Assembly (NCBI RefSeq): GCF_040183065.1
Contig: NC_091117.1
Span: forward strand, 114,777,226-114,841,225
Source: Periplaneta americana
Lineage: Eukaryota; Arthropoda; Insecta; Blattodea; Blattidae
DNA length: 64,000 bases
Direction: 5' to 3'
Shown here: in pieces, positions 22,000 through 33,836 of the stretch
Position numbering within the stretch: the stretch's first letter is position 1
Layout: every line of letters starts with the position of its first letter
Notes under the pieces: generated by a model
Seen by the model: only the letters and a program-made list of their open reading frames with translations
What the model was told of the DNA's origin: nothing
Databases searched by the model: none
Program-made: the position numbers and the translations under genes

Positions 22000-23262
22000 T
22001 AAGGGTGGATTGGAAAGTAACTCACAATAATTAAAGAAAAAAGTTTAATAGGTAAACGAAAATAAAAAATGCACAAATGAACTCACATCTTTTAGCTACT
22101 TTTCTACATAAGCGCCAATTTTCTCAACATATTTCTCCCATCGTGGTACCAGTTTCAGTATACTCTGTTCATATAAGTCCATTATGTTGGAGTATAGCCA
22201 TCTGAAGACAGTTAATTGCACTTCTGCATCGGTTGCAAAGCGATGTCCAGCCAGAAATTTCTTCATGGGACGAAACAGATGAAAGTCCGATGGTACAAAG
22301 CCTGAACTGTATGGTGGATGCTGGAGCATCTCCCAACCAAATATGTTGATTTTCTCAAGAACAGAAGCCACAACATGGGGGCAAGCATTGTCATGAAGTT
22401 TTACATCGTCAGCATTAATATTACAGCGTTTGCCATGAAGGGAATGACGCTACTTTACAGCATTTGTATGTATACAGCATTCACAGTGGTCCTGTGTTTA
22501 GCAACACCATGCATATCCCAGAACATTGTCACAAGCACTTTCTTAGCAGATTGCATACTTTGAATTTTTTCATTACTGGGGAAGCAGCATGTTTCCACTC
22601 CATAGAGGCCTGCTTTGTTTCAGGCGTATAATGGTATGCCCACCAGTGACAATTCCTTTCAGAAAGTCATGCCCTTCTGAAGCATAACACCTTACGTAGT
22701 CCAAGCATGTTATCATTCGCTGGCCCTTGTTCTTTGGCACCCAGCGGGCACTAACTTTATGAAATTTCAATGGTCATGCACAACATCATACACCGCACCA
22801 CATGAAATGTTGAACTGCTGAGAAAAGGTTCGCAGTTGGATCTGCTGGTCATTCAAAATTGACGCCTCAATGCCTGTGACATTTCACTGGGTTGCAGCTG
22901 TTCCCGGCCACACAGAATGTGGCGAATCACACAGGTTCTCGCGGCCGTCTATGAAGAATAAGCACTACCTGGAGATGTTGCTAAGGTCCATACAGTCTTC
23001 CCTGTATATGCCACACATGTCCCTTTGAATTTCACTCCTTTTAGCCAATAGAAATCGCACAACACTTTGCTGCTCTTCACAAGTTGACGACATGCGCGCC
23101 ATCTTTGTTGCGTAGTTCATGCTTCTCTTGCTAGAGCTGCACATGCAAAGAAATTGTGTCTGTAGCGAAAACTTCAAACAATATCTCGGTGAAATGTGAA
23201 CATCCCAGCTAGAATACCAATGCAGAAAAAATTATTGTGCGTTGCTTTCCACTCTACCTCGT
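22000..23262 (-). mobile_element. mariner-family transposon, inactive
   Basis: The ends are imperfect inverted repeats: AGGGTGGATTGGAAAGTAAC at 22002 and, inverted, AGGTAGAGTGGAAAGCAACG at 23259, each continuing through CACAATAATT. TA sits immediately outside both ends (in TATA contexts). The length of about 1.26 kb is right for a full-length mariner. The transposase is on the reverse strand and broken in several places. Confidence 0.88.
22096..23177 (-). pseudogene. mariner transposase, degraded
   Basis: On the reverse strand the N-terminal helix-turn-helix region shows EEQQSVVRFLLAKRSEIQRD and YREDCMDLSNISR (23177-22965). The first catalytic motif, expected as IVTGDE, reads GIVTGGHT (about 22650), so the first Asp of the DD34D triad is gone. 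The second Asp is present in KLHDNACPH (about 22400) and the third in HPPYSSGFVPSDFHLF, 34 residues later. The C-terminus is IGAYVEK. Frames change at least twice between the HTH and the first motif. Related proteins catalyse TA-targeted cut-and-paste transposition. Confidence 0.88.
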
Positions 23263-23849
23263 ATATATAAATACCAATTCATACATAGGTAAATCAATTA
23301 TCTAGCAATGTAATCCCTAATTGATCTGTGTAATCGACAATGTACTGCGTATTTCTGATATTAATAGAAGTATGTAAATGTAAAAGAATCACTACGGAGA
23401 CTCACAGAGTGTGCCCTGTTAGTGCATGAATAAAGTGGCTTTTAAAAGCCAGACGAATGCATAATAATAGTAATAATGATCACTGAGAGTTGTTCCTTAT
23501 TATTTTGATAATTTAGTAATAATACCTGTACAATATATTTTGTGTTCTTTGTGCTTCTTCCACATTCTTTTATGTTACTTTACAAATAAATATTTCTGGA
23601 ACACTATTGTGTCTATTGTATTCATTTGTAACTACGCTTGCTCTGCTCGATACATATTGTGCTGTAGAGGAGGAGGCGGTTGTGTGTAATATGAGGATAG
23701 TATGGATGTGTGGAGGGAGATGAGTGAAATTTTGGTTAGGTTTCGAGAAAAATGCAACTTGCAGAATTAAAATTATCCATGACTTTTCATTTTTATGTGG
23801 GGCAAGTTTATAACCATCATCTTTCTCAAAATTCATGGTTTAGTTTAGT

Positions 23850-24310
23850 TTCACAATTACAAACAGATTTTTGTGATGGTAGTCATTCTCGCATTTTACT
23901 TTTATTCCATTTCCTGATTCAAATAATATAAGCTTCAACAGATTTCATGCTAAAAAGTTGACATTTTTACAGCATATTCTGACAAGTATGGTTAACAAAA
24001 CTGCTGAGACTTTTTTGGGTAAAGTAAATATTTTCAAAATTAATATGTGAAATATTTAGTCAGACACAAAAATTGAATTAAAGATTTTTAACTCTCTGCA
24101 ATCGAAATTCAAATTATGGATCTGCTGTTAAATTATATGCATCATAGACATATGCATGTCCATTTTTTGTCAGACCAGTAACATATTTTGTGGGAATAGA
24201 TATGTTTTAAAATAGGTGAAAATAAAATAATAATAAACTCTAAAGTTTTCACCTGGTACTGCTGGAACTTACGGACATTAATACTAATAACAAGAGGTTC
24301 TTGAATACAG
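23850..24310 (+). repeat. diverged dispersed repeat, copy 1 (copy 2 at 47280-47790)
   Basis: Collinear similarity to 47280-47790 in the same orientation: TTTCACAATTACAAACAG, CAGATTTCATGCTAAAAAG, ACAAGTATGGTTAACAAA and ACATTAATACTAATAACAA each have counterparts in the same order and spacing. No coding region. The second copy ends near TTGAGAATCACTGTTCTG, which resembles a hAT non-autonomous end (CAGTGATTCTCAAAC inverted), so this may be an old hAT MITE family. Confidence 0.5.
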
Positions 24311-24696
24311 AAATTAAGTCGCTAGCTTAAAAAATGTAGAAGGAAATTTAAATCTCTAAAAGTTCCCTTTCCATTCCTTCCCAAACTGAAATACCAAGCT
24401 GAGAACTATTGATTGTTGTTACAGGCAGGTGGGCTGGGAAAGGAGGATAAAATTATAATCAAAATGCAATATAAATAGTTCTGTACATTGTAGTGATTTT
24501 TTTTTTCAAATAGACCTCCGCCTTTTACAAGATATATATGCAATATTGTATATTATACAATAAAAAAAATAAAATTTGCATTCAAACATTTCCACCAAAA
24601 GTGAAATGTTTTAAAAGAAATAATTCATTCTGTACTATTAAATAGAATGGCTTGGTATAGTAGTGAACGTAGTTACCGACATAGCAGTAGAGGTGG

Positions 24697-25098
24697 GTGG
24701 TAAAAATGCTGTTACCGTTTTGTTTACAAAAGACTACAGATGGCTCTAAGGTCGTCCTGGCAGCCTATGTTGGCATTGTTTTAGCATTGAGCTGCACATC
24801 TATCTGTTATTTGTCTATGGCTACAACATTGTCTTTCTTTGTCACTCACACTAGAGGAAATGCAAAGAAAGCTGCGCAGAAAACGATATTCGGTCGTCGG
24901 TCCTCGTGCCGCCATGCTCGTTACAGGGCTGCTATGAATCACCTAATGCTGATTACAGGGCGCATTCGAAAGCGCGATCTTGAGTTGTTCGTATTGCAGT
25001 GTTTGTACAGAGCGGGTAGAAGCGAGCGTGTGCGTTACATATTTTGCGTTTTATCCCTAATATCAGGAGTTTTATATAGTTCAAAGTGTGTTTGTTAA
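24697..25098 (+). CDS. open frame of unknown function
   Basis: A 133-codon frame starting at ATG. The first half is hydrophobic with two possible membrane-spanning stretches (LAAYVGIVLALSCTSICYL and FCVLSLISGVLY near the end). The middle is basic and arginine-rich. I recognise no domain. It lies about 50 bases upstream of a hAT C-terminal fragment in the same orientation. It may be chance or part of a decayed element. Confidence 0.2.
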   Translation: MVKMLLPFCLQKTTDGSKVVLAAYVGIVLALSCTSICYLSMATTLSFFVTHTRGNAKKAAQKTIFGRRSSCRHARYRAAMNHLMLITGRIRKRDLELFVLQCLYRAGRSERVRYIFCVLSLISGVLYSSKCVC

Positions 25099-25152
25099 AT
25101 AACAGAGTTCTGTATAACATTCTATATACTTAACAATGCCCCGCCGTTTCGC

Positions 25153-25401
25153 TCTAGATTAGGAAGTGCTAATAAAACGTTACACAGTCAAACTCGGGTG
25201 ATAACGTTTCTTCGAAGTACGATGGAGGAAGAACGTCTAACGGCCTTAGCAATGCTATCCATTGAAAAATCCGTGGTTACGGAATGTGTGGATTTATACG
25301 AGAGAGTGATCAACATATTTTCAACAAAAAAGGAGAGAAGAATGGATTTTCACCACAAACATTCAGCAGCAACACCATCCTCTTCCGAATTACTGGGTTA
25401 G
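25153..25401 (+). pseudogene. hAT transposase C-terminal fragment (ZMYM1/TTF-type)
   Basis: The forward frame reads TFLRSTMEEERLTALAMLSI followed by EKSVVTECVDLYERVINIF and KKERRMDF, ending at a stop in 25399-25401. The pattern LRSTMxxERLxxLAxLSI....VIxxFxxxKxRRxDF is the dimerisation tail of the hAT subgroup that gave rise to ZMYM1-type and TTF-zinc-finger proteins. No catalytic core is found upstream. This group differs from the CGGBP1-like hAT at 10.8-13.2 kb. Confidence 0.7.
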
Positions 25402-25769
25402 GTGAGTATTTGATTCTTACAGTTTGAATTTATGTTTATTTTTTCTGAGAACGCGTTCATGTACACGAAAACAGTAATGCTATAAATTAATGTCGTAACT
25501 TATTTATGAGTACCGATATTCAATATGTGAAGCCCCGACATCAAACCTCACGAGCCGCCACTCCATTAAATATACAATGATAGGCTTCGTCACAATACAG
25601 AAGGAAAAAAAAACATACATTTGAAAATACGCATATAATTGAAAACAGTAAAGTTTAATTAGAATGAAAAAAAAAAAAACATTTTGAAACTCTAAAAATT
25701 AATGAAAACACTTCACTCTTAATGTAACATTAATTAAATGTAAATGACTGCATTTATTTAAAAAACAAT

Positions 25770-26063
25770 TTCGTATGAATTTATGTTAAGAAACTCTTCT
25801 ACAGAGTAGAAAGGATTAATTAAAAGCCAATTATAAAATCTAGTTTTGAAACTATTGTTTGGTAACTTATAATATTGACTGGGAAGCTTATTATATAATT
25901 CCATCCCAATGACAGAAAAATTTGTACTAGTTTTATGTTAATATACAGAATGGAATATTAATTTGATCACTATTTCTAATTTCATGATCATGTAGGCCTA
26001 TATTGGCTACTAATGAGTAATTGTCTATATTTTTTTAGTGTAAAGAACTAGGTCGTATATATA

Positions 26064-26109
<46 letters not shown>

Positions 26110-27600
26110 TTATGACAGTTAATATCTGTATCTGTTTGAAAAGTGGTCGACAATATTCAAGATAGTTTGATTGACATAGAAATCTAATGGCTTTCTTTTG
26201 CAAACTCAAGACACTCCCAACTTTGCTACCATTTCCCCAGACAATTAAAGCATACCGAATTGTCGACTGAAAGAACGAAAAGTAAGCACATCTTAAATAA
26301 TTTTGAGAAACACAAGTCACTAATTTCTTTAATAAATATATAACTCTTGATAGCTTTGTGCATATAGGATTCGATATGTTTTTCCCATATTAAACTGGAG
26401 TCTATAAAAAGTCCTAGAAATTTAGTATAGTTTTGTATGTTGTCCTTTTTGATTACATGATATACGCTAAAAGTTATGTTGATAGTCTTTTCTTGATTAA
26501 GCAAACAACCATTAGATTTAAACCATAAAGCTATATGTCATAGAATATCATTGGTTAGAGCATGGAATTCATTCAGAGTAGAGCTAGAACATAAGAATGT
26601 AGTGTCATCAACATAGGCCTACATATTGTTATAGCTTTAATGAATTCAGGAAGGTAATTTATTGCTATTAAGAATAGTAGTGGACCAATTATTGAGCCTT
26701 GTGGAACACCATAATGTATACTGGAGAGACTTGACCAATTTTCACTTATTGAGACTAATTGTCTTCTGCCATGAAGATAGGTTCTAAGATATATTAGTGT
26801 ATTCCCTCGAATACCATAAAATTCTAATTTTTATAAAATTAAGTTGTGATCAACGCAATCGAACGCTTTGGAGAGAATACAAAACACAGCATTAACTTGT
26901 GACCTATTTTCAAAATTTTTTTTAAATTTCGGTTATTAAAAGCTCAATTACATCATTTGTTGATTTCTTTTTTCTAAAGCCAAATTGGTTGGTACTAAAT
27001 ATATTTGAATTTTCAAAGTAGTCATAAATTTGATTGAAAATGACATATTCAAATATCTTAGATAGCACTGGAATGATAGAGATTGGTCTGTAACTATCTG
27101 GACTTGATCTATTGCCTTTTTTATAAATTGGGATTACTTTCGAAATTTTTAGTTGATCTGGAAATAGACCTTGTTTTAGACAAATATTGATCGTATTTGC
27201 AGGAGGAATTTAAATTGAATTTAGAACTTAAAAAAAATCATTTGACATATCATAAACGTCTTTTGAATTTGATTTTTTTTCAAAATTGTTATGAGATTCC
27301 ATACCTTTTCAGTGGTAACCTCTCTCCATTTAAAAGTACATGAGATTTTGTCATTTTCGGTTAGTATTTCCATAGAGAATTGAATTTTGTATTTGATTTT
27401 GTCCACCGAGTCAATGAAAAATTCATTAAACTCTTCCGGTGACATATTATGATTGTTTATTTGATTTTGAGAGTTACTAGACATTTCTTTATTTATCAGA
27501 TTCCAGGCAGTTTTACATTTGTTATCAGAGTTGACATTTAATTTTGTATTATAATCTAGTTTCGCTTGAGTTAATTTATTTCTGTACTATTTCTTAATTT
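25770..27600 (-). pseudogene. LINE reverse transcriptase (CR1/Jockey-like), degraded
   Basis: Reverse-strand reading in order: MSPEEFNEFFIDSVDKIKYK and VTTEKVWNLI (linker, 27430-27230), GNRSSPDSYRPISIIPVLSK and FEYVI (about 27060), STNQFGFRKKKSTNDVIELL (about 26960), SKAFDCVDHN (26860), YGVPQGSIIGPLLFLIAINY (about 26700), then a thumb region with FLGLFIDSSLIWEKHIESYM (26400). QSTIRYALIVWGNG (26230) and LYNKLPSQYYKLPNNSFKTR to FYSVEEFL (25880-25800) form the C-terminus. The YADD box is not preserved and frames shift several times. A (TA)n array sits inside at 26064-26106. Confidence 0.85.
26064..26106. repeat. (TA)n microsatellite within LINE
   Basis: About 20 TA units interrupting the reverse-strand LINE coding remnant. 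Confidence 0.9.
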
Positions 27601-28150
27601 CATATGATTTATTTTTAACTGTGAGCAGACCCAGTCCCTTTATAAATATCATGTGGCATTAGTAATTGGGTTTTCATCTGTTTTCGTATGTTTAAGGAAA
27701 ACATCAACATCACAACTTAACATAATGTAAGCACTTATGTCAGTAGTCATCGTTCTGAAATGGGATACATGAACATTTTAAATAAGGACACATAGGCTAT
27801 TTGAAAAAGCAATGAAGTTCACATTTTGAACGTGTGTGTATACTGATATTACAGATATTATTATTACTTTCATTTACTGACAGTTTTCATGAAATTATTC
27901 TGAATCTAATGCATCAACACAATCTTCATTATACAAATGATTGCATTTCTCACATCTTAACCCATTTTTCGTCAAGATGGCCATTACTGAATTTCCCAGC
28001 ACGCACAAAGCACATGCAGTCAGAATCACTTAATGGTTTAATTAATTTGTCAGCTGTGTCTTATGCAGTTTTGGATCCTTTTCCTCTCAATCTTGAGATT
28101 GAAATATCAGAAGATGTCACTATTTACGAGACTATTTACTACCATACAAC

Positions 28151-28310
28151 AATTTCCCTCAACCCAATATGAGCAAATGCTGGGTAACTATCGGTGCTGG
28201 ACCCCGGACTCATTTCACCGGCATTGTCACCATTTCATTCAGGCGCTAAATAACCTAGATGTTGATACAGCGTCGTAAAATAACCCAATAAAGTAAAAAA
28301 AAAAAAACCT
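28151..28310 (+). mobile_element. tRNA-derived SINE, family 1, 5' truncated
   Basis: Begins within the body (CCCTCAACCCAATATGAGCA), continues through CTCATTTCACCGGCATTGTC and CTAGATGTTGATACAGCGTC, and ends in an A-rich tail at 28295-28310. The tRNA head is missing. It lies directly upstream of a LINE reverse transcriptase fragment. Confidence 0.85.
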
Positions 28311-28612
28311 ACAACACGGCAAACATCACCTTTACGCAGACGATTTACGAATCTATAGGTCTATCCATACAACCCCTGACTCACACAATGACGCAATACG
28401 TAATCTTCACGAGAGCTTTGAATCTACATCTGTATATACCAGAAAGTTCGAATTGAATCTCAATGCAGGAAAATCACAAGAAATTCTAGCGAGACATCAG
28501 AAATACAAGTGGAAACATTTGTAATGCCCCACTTTGATTATTGTGATTTTCTACTGACCGATCTCAATGTTAACCAGTCTCAAAGATTAAAACGTGTTCA
28601 TAATCAAAGCTC
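28311..28612 (+). pseudogene. LINE reverse transcriptase fragment with YADD box
   Basis: The forward frame encodes HLYADDLRIYRSIHTTPDSH then RKFELNLNAGKSQEI, the active-site YADD loop and the following palm motif of a CR1-like reverse transcriptase. Another frame gives MPHFDYCDFLLTDLNVNQSQ and LKRVHN, a downstream landmark of the same protein. At about 28605 the match ends abruptly. The C-terminus of a similar element appears at 30250-30420 in the same orientation. Confidence 0.75.
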
Positions 28613-28965
28613 GGAACTTGGGGACTTGTGTCTTTGAACGTGGCTAAGCGACCGGACTTCAATGTCAACAAACTCCCGCTTCCAGCACAGAGGTACTGTC
28701 AGGTCTGCTATAAAAGTGGTTTCTGGCTGCAACAACATATTGATAATATTATGATAGGTTGTAACACGTAATTTTATAGCATATATATATATATAAATAA
28801 AGATGCACAATACATCAAATTTACAGTTCTGCTCTGTACATTTCATTACAGTGTATGACTACATGCATTCGAAGATTTTCGAACCCATAAATTCTTCGTC
28901 TGTTAGTTAAACATGATTTGAAACGAAGGAAACTTATTTCCACGTCACATGAAGTGACGGGAGCA

Positions 28966-29470
28966 AACTTTAATTTTATTATTTTATTTATTTTAACTAG
29001 CTACCTAGTGAGTACAAATTGCATTTATAAAATAAAAATGTTCCTAGCCACTACCGTAAGAGTCAGGCTCGAGTACGGTGTGGTCTTAGTGAATAATATA
29101 ACATAAAATTTACAAGGACAATTTACTAAATACAGTAAGTAACTTAATTCAAACCAATAAATACAACACAAGAGCAAGAATAAAGAAGAAAGAGAAAAAG
29201 AGAGAAAAATACACATTTAATATAAATTGACAATCAGACAGAAGCCAGTGATATTCAATAAAAACATTAATATAGTCGACAGAAATAAAAGGTAAAAAAA
29301 AGTACATTTGTTACTATTATATATCATGGATAATTTTACAAATTTCTTTCTTAAAAGTTTCAATTTTAAAAAATTTCAAATTTGGAAAATGATTTGAAAT
29401 TTTATTATAAAGTCTTGGGCCTAAATAAAATACTGAATATTTTCACTGTCACTGTTTCCTGTTCGATTTT
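28966..29470 (-). mobile_element. 5'-truncated 3' end of the LINE found at 33837-35672
   Basis: This segment is close to the reverse complement of 35340-35672: shared landmarks include CTAGCTACCTAGTGAGTACA, TACGGTGTGGTCTTAGT, CAAGAATAAAGAAGAAAGAG and TCAGACAGAAGCCAGTG. On the reverse strand it ends in a TAAAATAAATAAAAT tail near 28966-28990. It carries only 3' untranslated sequence and a little of the C-terminal coding end, a typical LINE truncation. Confidence 0.85.
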
Positions 29471-29759
29471 CAGCAGATCTCGTATCTGAGAAAGATAAGT
29501 ATATCCTAAATTTTTCTCGCAAATAGTTTTCAATTAGTGTATCACTACTAAGGAAGGTCCCTCTACGACTTGATCCATGGCTATGGACAAATTTTCCATC
29601 AATTTAAAGGACTGCAATGTCTTTCAATGAATGCCCGTTTCCAGCTCTAGTTTATGTGTGGCACAACTTACAAAATATAAACTCTGCATTACAAGAAAAT
29701 AATGTATCTCCTCAGATTCCTCCACGAAATTCTGTACCTCAAATTTAAGAAATGTATTT

Positions 29760-30520
29760 TCAAACTTCCATAAAACCCATTCGAATAACACGTATTTTCT
29801 CATTCCTCAGACAGACCATTTACCTGTAATTCTCTTAATGTAATTGGCTTCGACATGACACAGTTTCTTCGTTCGTCTTCGTGCCATTCGATGTGCCCAC
29901 TTTCTTAGTACACACGACTGTCCCTGAGCACTTGCAGCGTGAGCTTTGTGTACGTTGTACCTGTAACCTTACTCAAGCGCACAACACACAAGTCTCCAAG
30001 TTCCGAGCTTTGTTCATAATTCTTATGTTCGCTTCGTCTGCAATGTCCGTTGCCCTGATTAAATTACCCCATCATTCCAAAATTTAAACAGGCTACGGCA
30101 TACCGAACGTAGAAGTTTTTATTCGCTTATTCTCTTTTTCCAAGTCCTTCACATTTCTACACCTAGCTACCTTGCCTCGCGCTTAAATTACCTATCATCC
30201 CATCACAATCTCTAGACACGCACGTTGAATAGCCGCATACTAACCATACCAACACATAAGACATCATCGTATTCATGATCATCACTATATCGCTATCGCA
30301 CTTATGGAATACCCTGCCCAGTGACATCAGATACTGTAGAAATTTAAAACTATTAAAAACAAACATATTAAGTATCTTCTTACTGCGTAGAGTGCAATGC
30401 AGTAAACTGAGTAATCTAACTTACTGCATATGTTTAGAAATTGTTACTGTTTTGCTTCTCTTGCTCTTCATACAGTCAGTTGCTTATTTTTAGATATTTA
30501 GTCATTTTGTTTAATCACTA
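29760..30520 (+). pseudogene. LINE C-terminal remnant
   Basis: The best-preserved part, 30275-30420, reads ISLSHLWNTLPSDIRYCRNL then KLLKTNILSIFLL. The SLWNSLPxxIRxCxxLxxFKxxLxxFLL pattern marks the end of CR1/Jockey-type LINE reverse transcriptases. Upstream, fragments such as LKLPIIPSQSLDTHVE are recognisable between stops. It may be the distal part of the element whose YADD box is at 28311-28612. Confidence 0.6.
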
Positions 30521-30602
30521 ATGTATTAAGCAGTCATAAGTCGATATATTGCATTACTAACTTCTTGTGCACATAGTGAATTTTTTGTGTTCTTTGTATT
30601 TA

Positions 30603-31135
30603 AAGAGTACAGGAGAAAAACAATCAACATCATAATTCTCGTAAGGGTGATTTTATTTTATTTTATTGGGTTATTTTACGACGCTGTATCAACATCTAGG
30701 TTATTTAGCGTCTGAATGATATGAAGGTGATAATGCTGGTGAAATGAGTCCGGGGTCCAGCACCGAAAGTTACCCAGCATTTGCTCGTATTGGGTTGAGG
30801 AAAAACCCTGGAAAAAACCTCAACCAGGTAACTTGCCCCGACCGGGATTCGAACCCGGGCCACCTGGTTTCGCGGCCAGACGCGCTGACTGTTACTCCAC
30901 AGGTGTGGACCGTAAGGGTGATGTCATCATCTAATTCAGTATATTACTGCAAAATTTATTGCTGTTCCTAATGAAAAAAGTAAGAAAGGATGATTGTATC
31001 TGTGATGATAATTCTCCATTACCGGTTTTTGTTACGAAAAACACTTATACAGTAGTTTGCAGTAATAAACTGAATAAAATGATAACAACACTCTTATGAG
31101 AATTGTGTCTTTGATTGTTTTTCTCCTGTACTCTT
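30603..31135. mobile_element. inverted-repeat MITE with a SINE inserted in its left arm
   Basis: Arms of roughly 80-100 bp: a perfect 22-bp inverted match at 30605-30626 and 31112-31133 (starting GAGTACAGGAGAAAAAC). Further matches follow inward (AATTCTCGTAAGGGTGATGT against AATTCTCATAAGAGTGTTGT, TTCAGTATATTACTGCAAA against TTCAGTTTATTACTGCAAA). Without the SINE the element is about 260 bp. No clear target duplication. Confidence 0.8.
30652..30910 (-). mobile_element. tRNA-derived SINE, family 1, full length with target duplication
   Basis: Reverse orientation. The tail TTTTATTTTATTTTATT lies at 30652, then the body, and the tRNA head with B box GGGTTCGAATCCCGG inverted at about 30845-30860 and TGTGGAGTAACAGTCAGCGC at about 30880-30903. 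A perfect 12-bp direct repeat CGTAAGGGTGAT flanks it (30640-30651 and 30911-30922). It sits inside the left arm of the MITE, so it inserted later. Confidence 0.92.
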
Positions 31136-31189
31136 CATTTGCATTTGTAATTTTATTTCCATAATTCTCATTTATTTCTTCTCCCTGCA

Positions 31190-31317
31190 TTTGTTATTAT
31201 TTAATAGCGTGTCTATTTGCATTCCGGGGGTGTGATAGAGAAAGCCTAAGGCCTTAACACCACCAGATTAAATAAATAAATAAATAAAAATAATAAATAA
31301 ATAAATAATAAATAAAA
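31190..31317 (+). mobile_element. LINE 3' terminus with (TAAA)n tail
   Basis: GAAAGCCTAAGGCCTTAACA then CCACCAGATTAAATAAATAA is the same type of 3' terminus as at 8860-8904. It passes into an impure (TAAA)n tail at 31269-31317 that runs straight into the GATA array. Confidence 0.6.
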
Positions 31318-31319
31318 AC

Positions 31320-32958
<1,639 letters not shown>

Positions 32959-33080
32959 CGTAAAGACAGGTAGACAGACATATAGATAGATTACAGAAAC
33001 GTAAAATTTCAGACATCTTTTTTAATGACAGAGACCTCTGCAACACTGCTCTTTTGTTATAGCTAGATTAACTATCCTTT

Positions 33081-33290
33081 TCTGTGGAGTAACGTTTAAC
33101 ATGTCTGACTGCGAAATGAGTGGGCGTGGCTTCAAATCCTTGCTGGGACAAGTTACCTGGTTGAGATTTTTTCCCGAGGTTTTTCCGCAACTAATTAAAG
33201 TAAAGTTTCCGATTAACTTTAGATAATGAACCTCGGACTCAATTTGCCATCATTAATTTACATCTCATTATCATCATTACTGGACCTCGG
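33081..33290 (+). mobile_element. tRNA-derived SINE, family 1, diverged
   Basis: TCTGTGGAGTAACGTTTAAC (A-box region), TTCAAATCCTTGCTGGGACA (B-box region), AGTTACCTGGTTGAGATTTT and CCCGAGGTTTTTCC follow the family-1 order. The remaining body is more diverged (GAACCTCGGACTCAATTTGC). Confidence 0.75.
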
Positions 33291-33685
33291 ATTTTTAGAC
33301 TTTGAAACTTGACTATTAAGCATCTAAACTAGGATCTAAATTGATCAAGATAGATATTGAATTTGTTTTAGGCATCTAAAAATTCAATTTGATGCTACTA
33401 AAAGTGCAATGTTGTGTTCTATCCAATCGAACTGCAATAACTACTATGAAATAGTAATTTATAGTATAAGATGGTAAAATTAGAGTTTATCCGCGAGTGG
33501 AGAGTTTAGCGATCAAGGCGAAGTCGTTTTTCATAATGTGTACGAGCGTATGAAATCTGCTTACTCTCCTGTGCTATACAATATTTTATCCATGATTTGG
33601 CATATAAATTCTATTACTAATATCGAAATTTGTTTCAAATTGTAGGCCTTTCATTTGTAACGTATTGTTTTTGAAGCAGTTATAA

Positions 33686-33780
33686 ATGAATGAATGAATG
33701 AATGAATGAATGAATGAATGAATGAATGAATGAATGAATGAATGAATGAATGAATGAATGAATGAATGAATGAATGAATG
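33686..33780. repeat. (AATG)n microsatellite
   Basis: About 23 regular AATG units. The Ser-Phe-Ile-His reverse frame is an artefact. Confidence 0.95.
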
Positions 33781-33836
33781 TATGGATTTCATTTTTGCTA
33801 ATGTGTTGCTTATAATGGAAAGAGTGATTTAAATTA

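Noticed and set aside
33586-33792. Ser-Phe-Ile-His repeat peptide
   Set aside because: Product of the AATG microsatellite.
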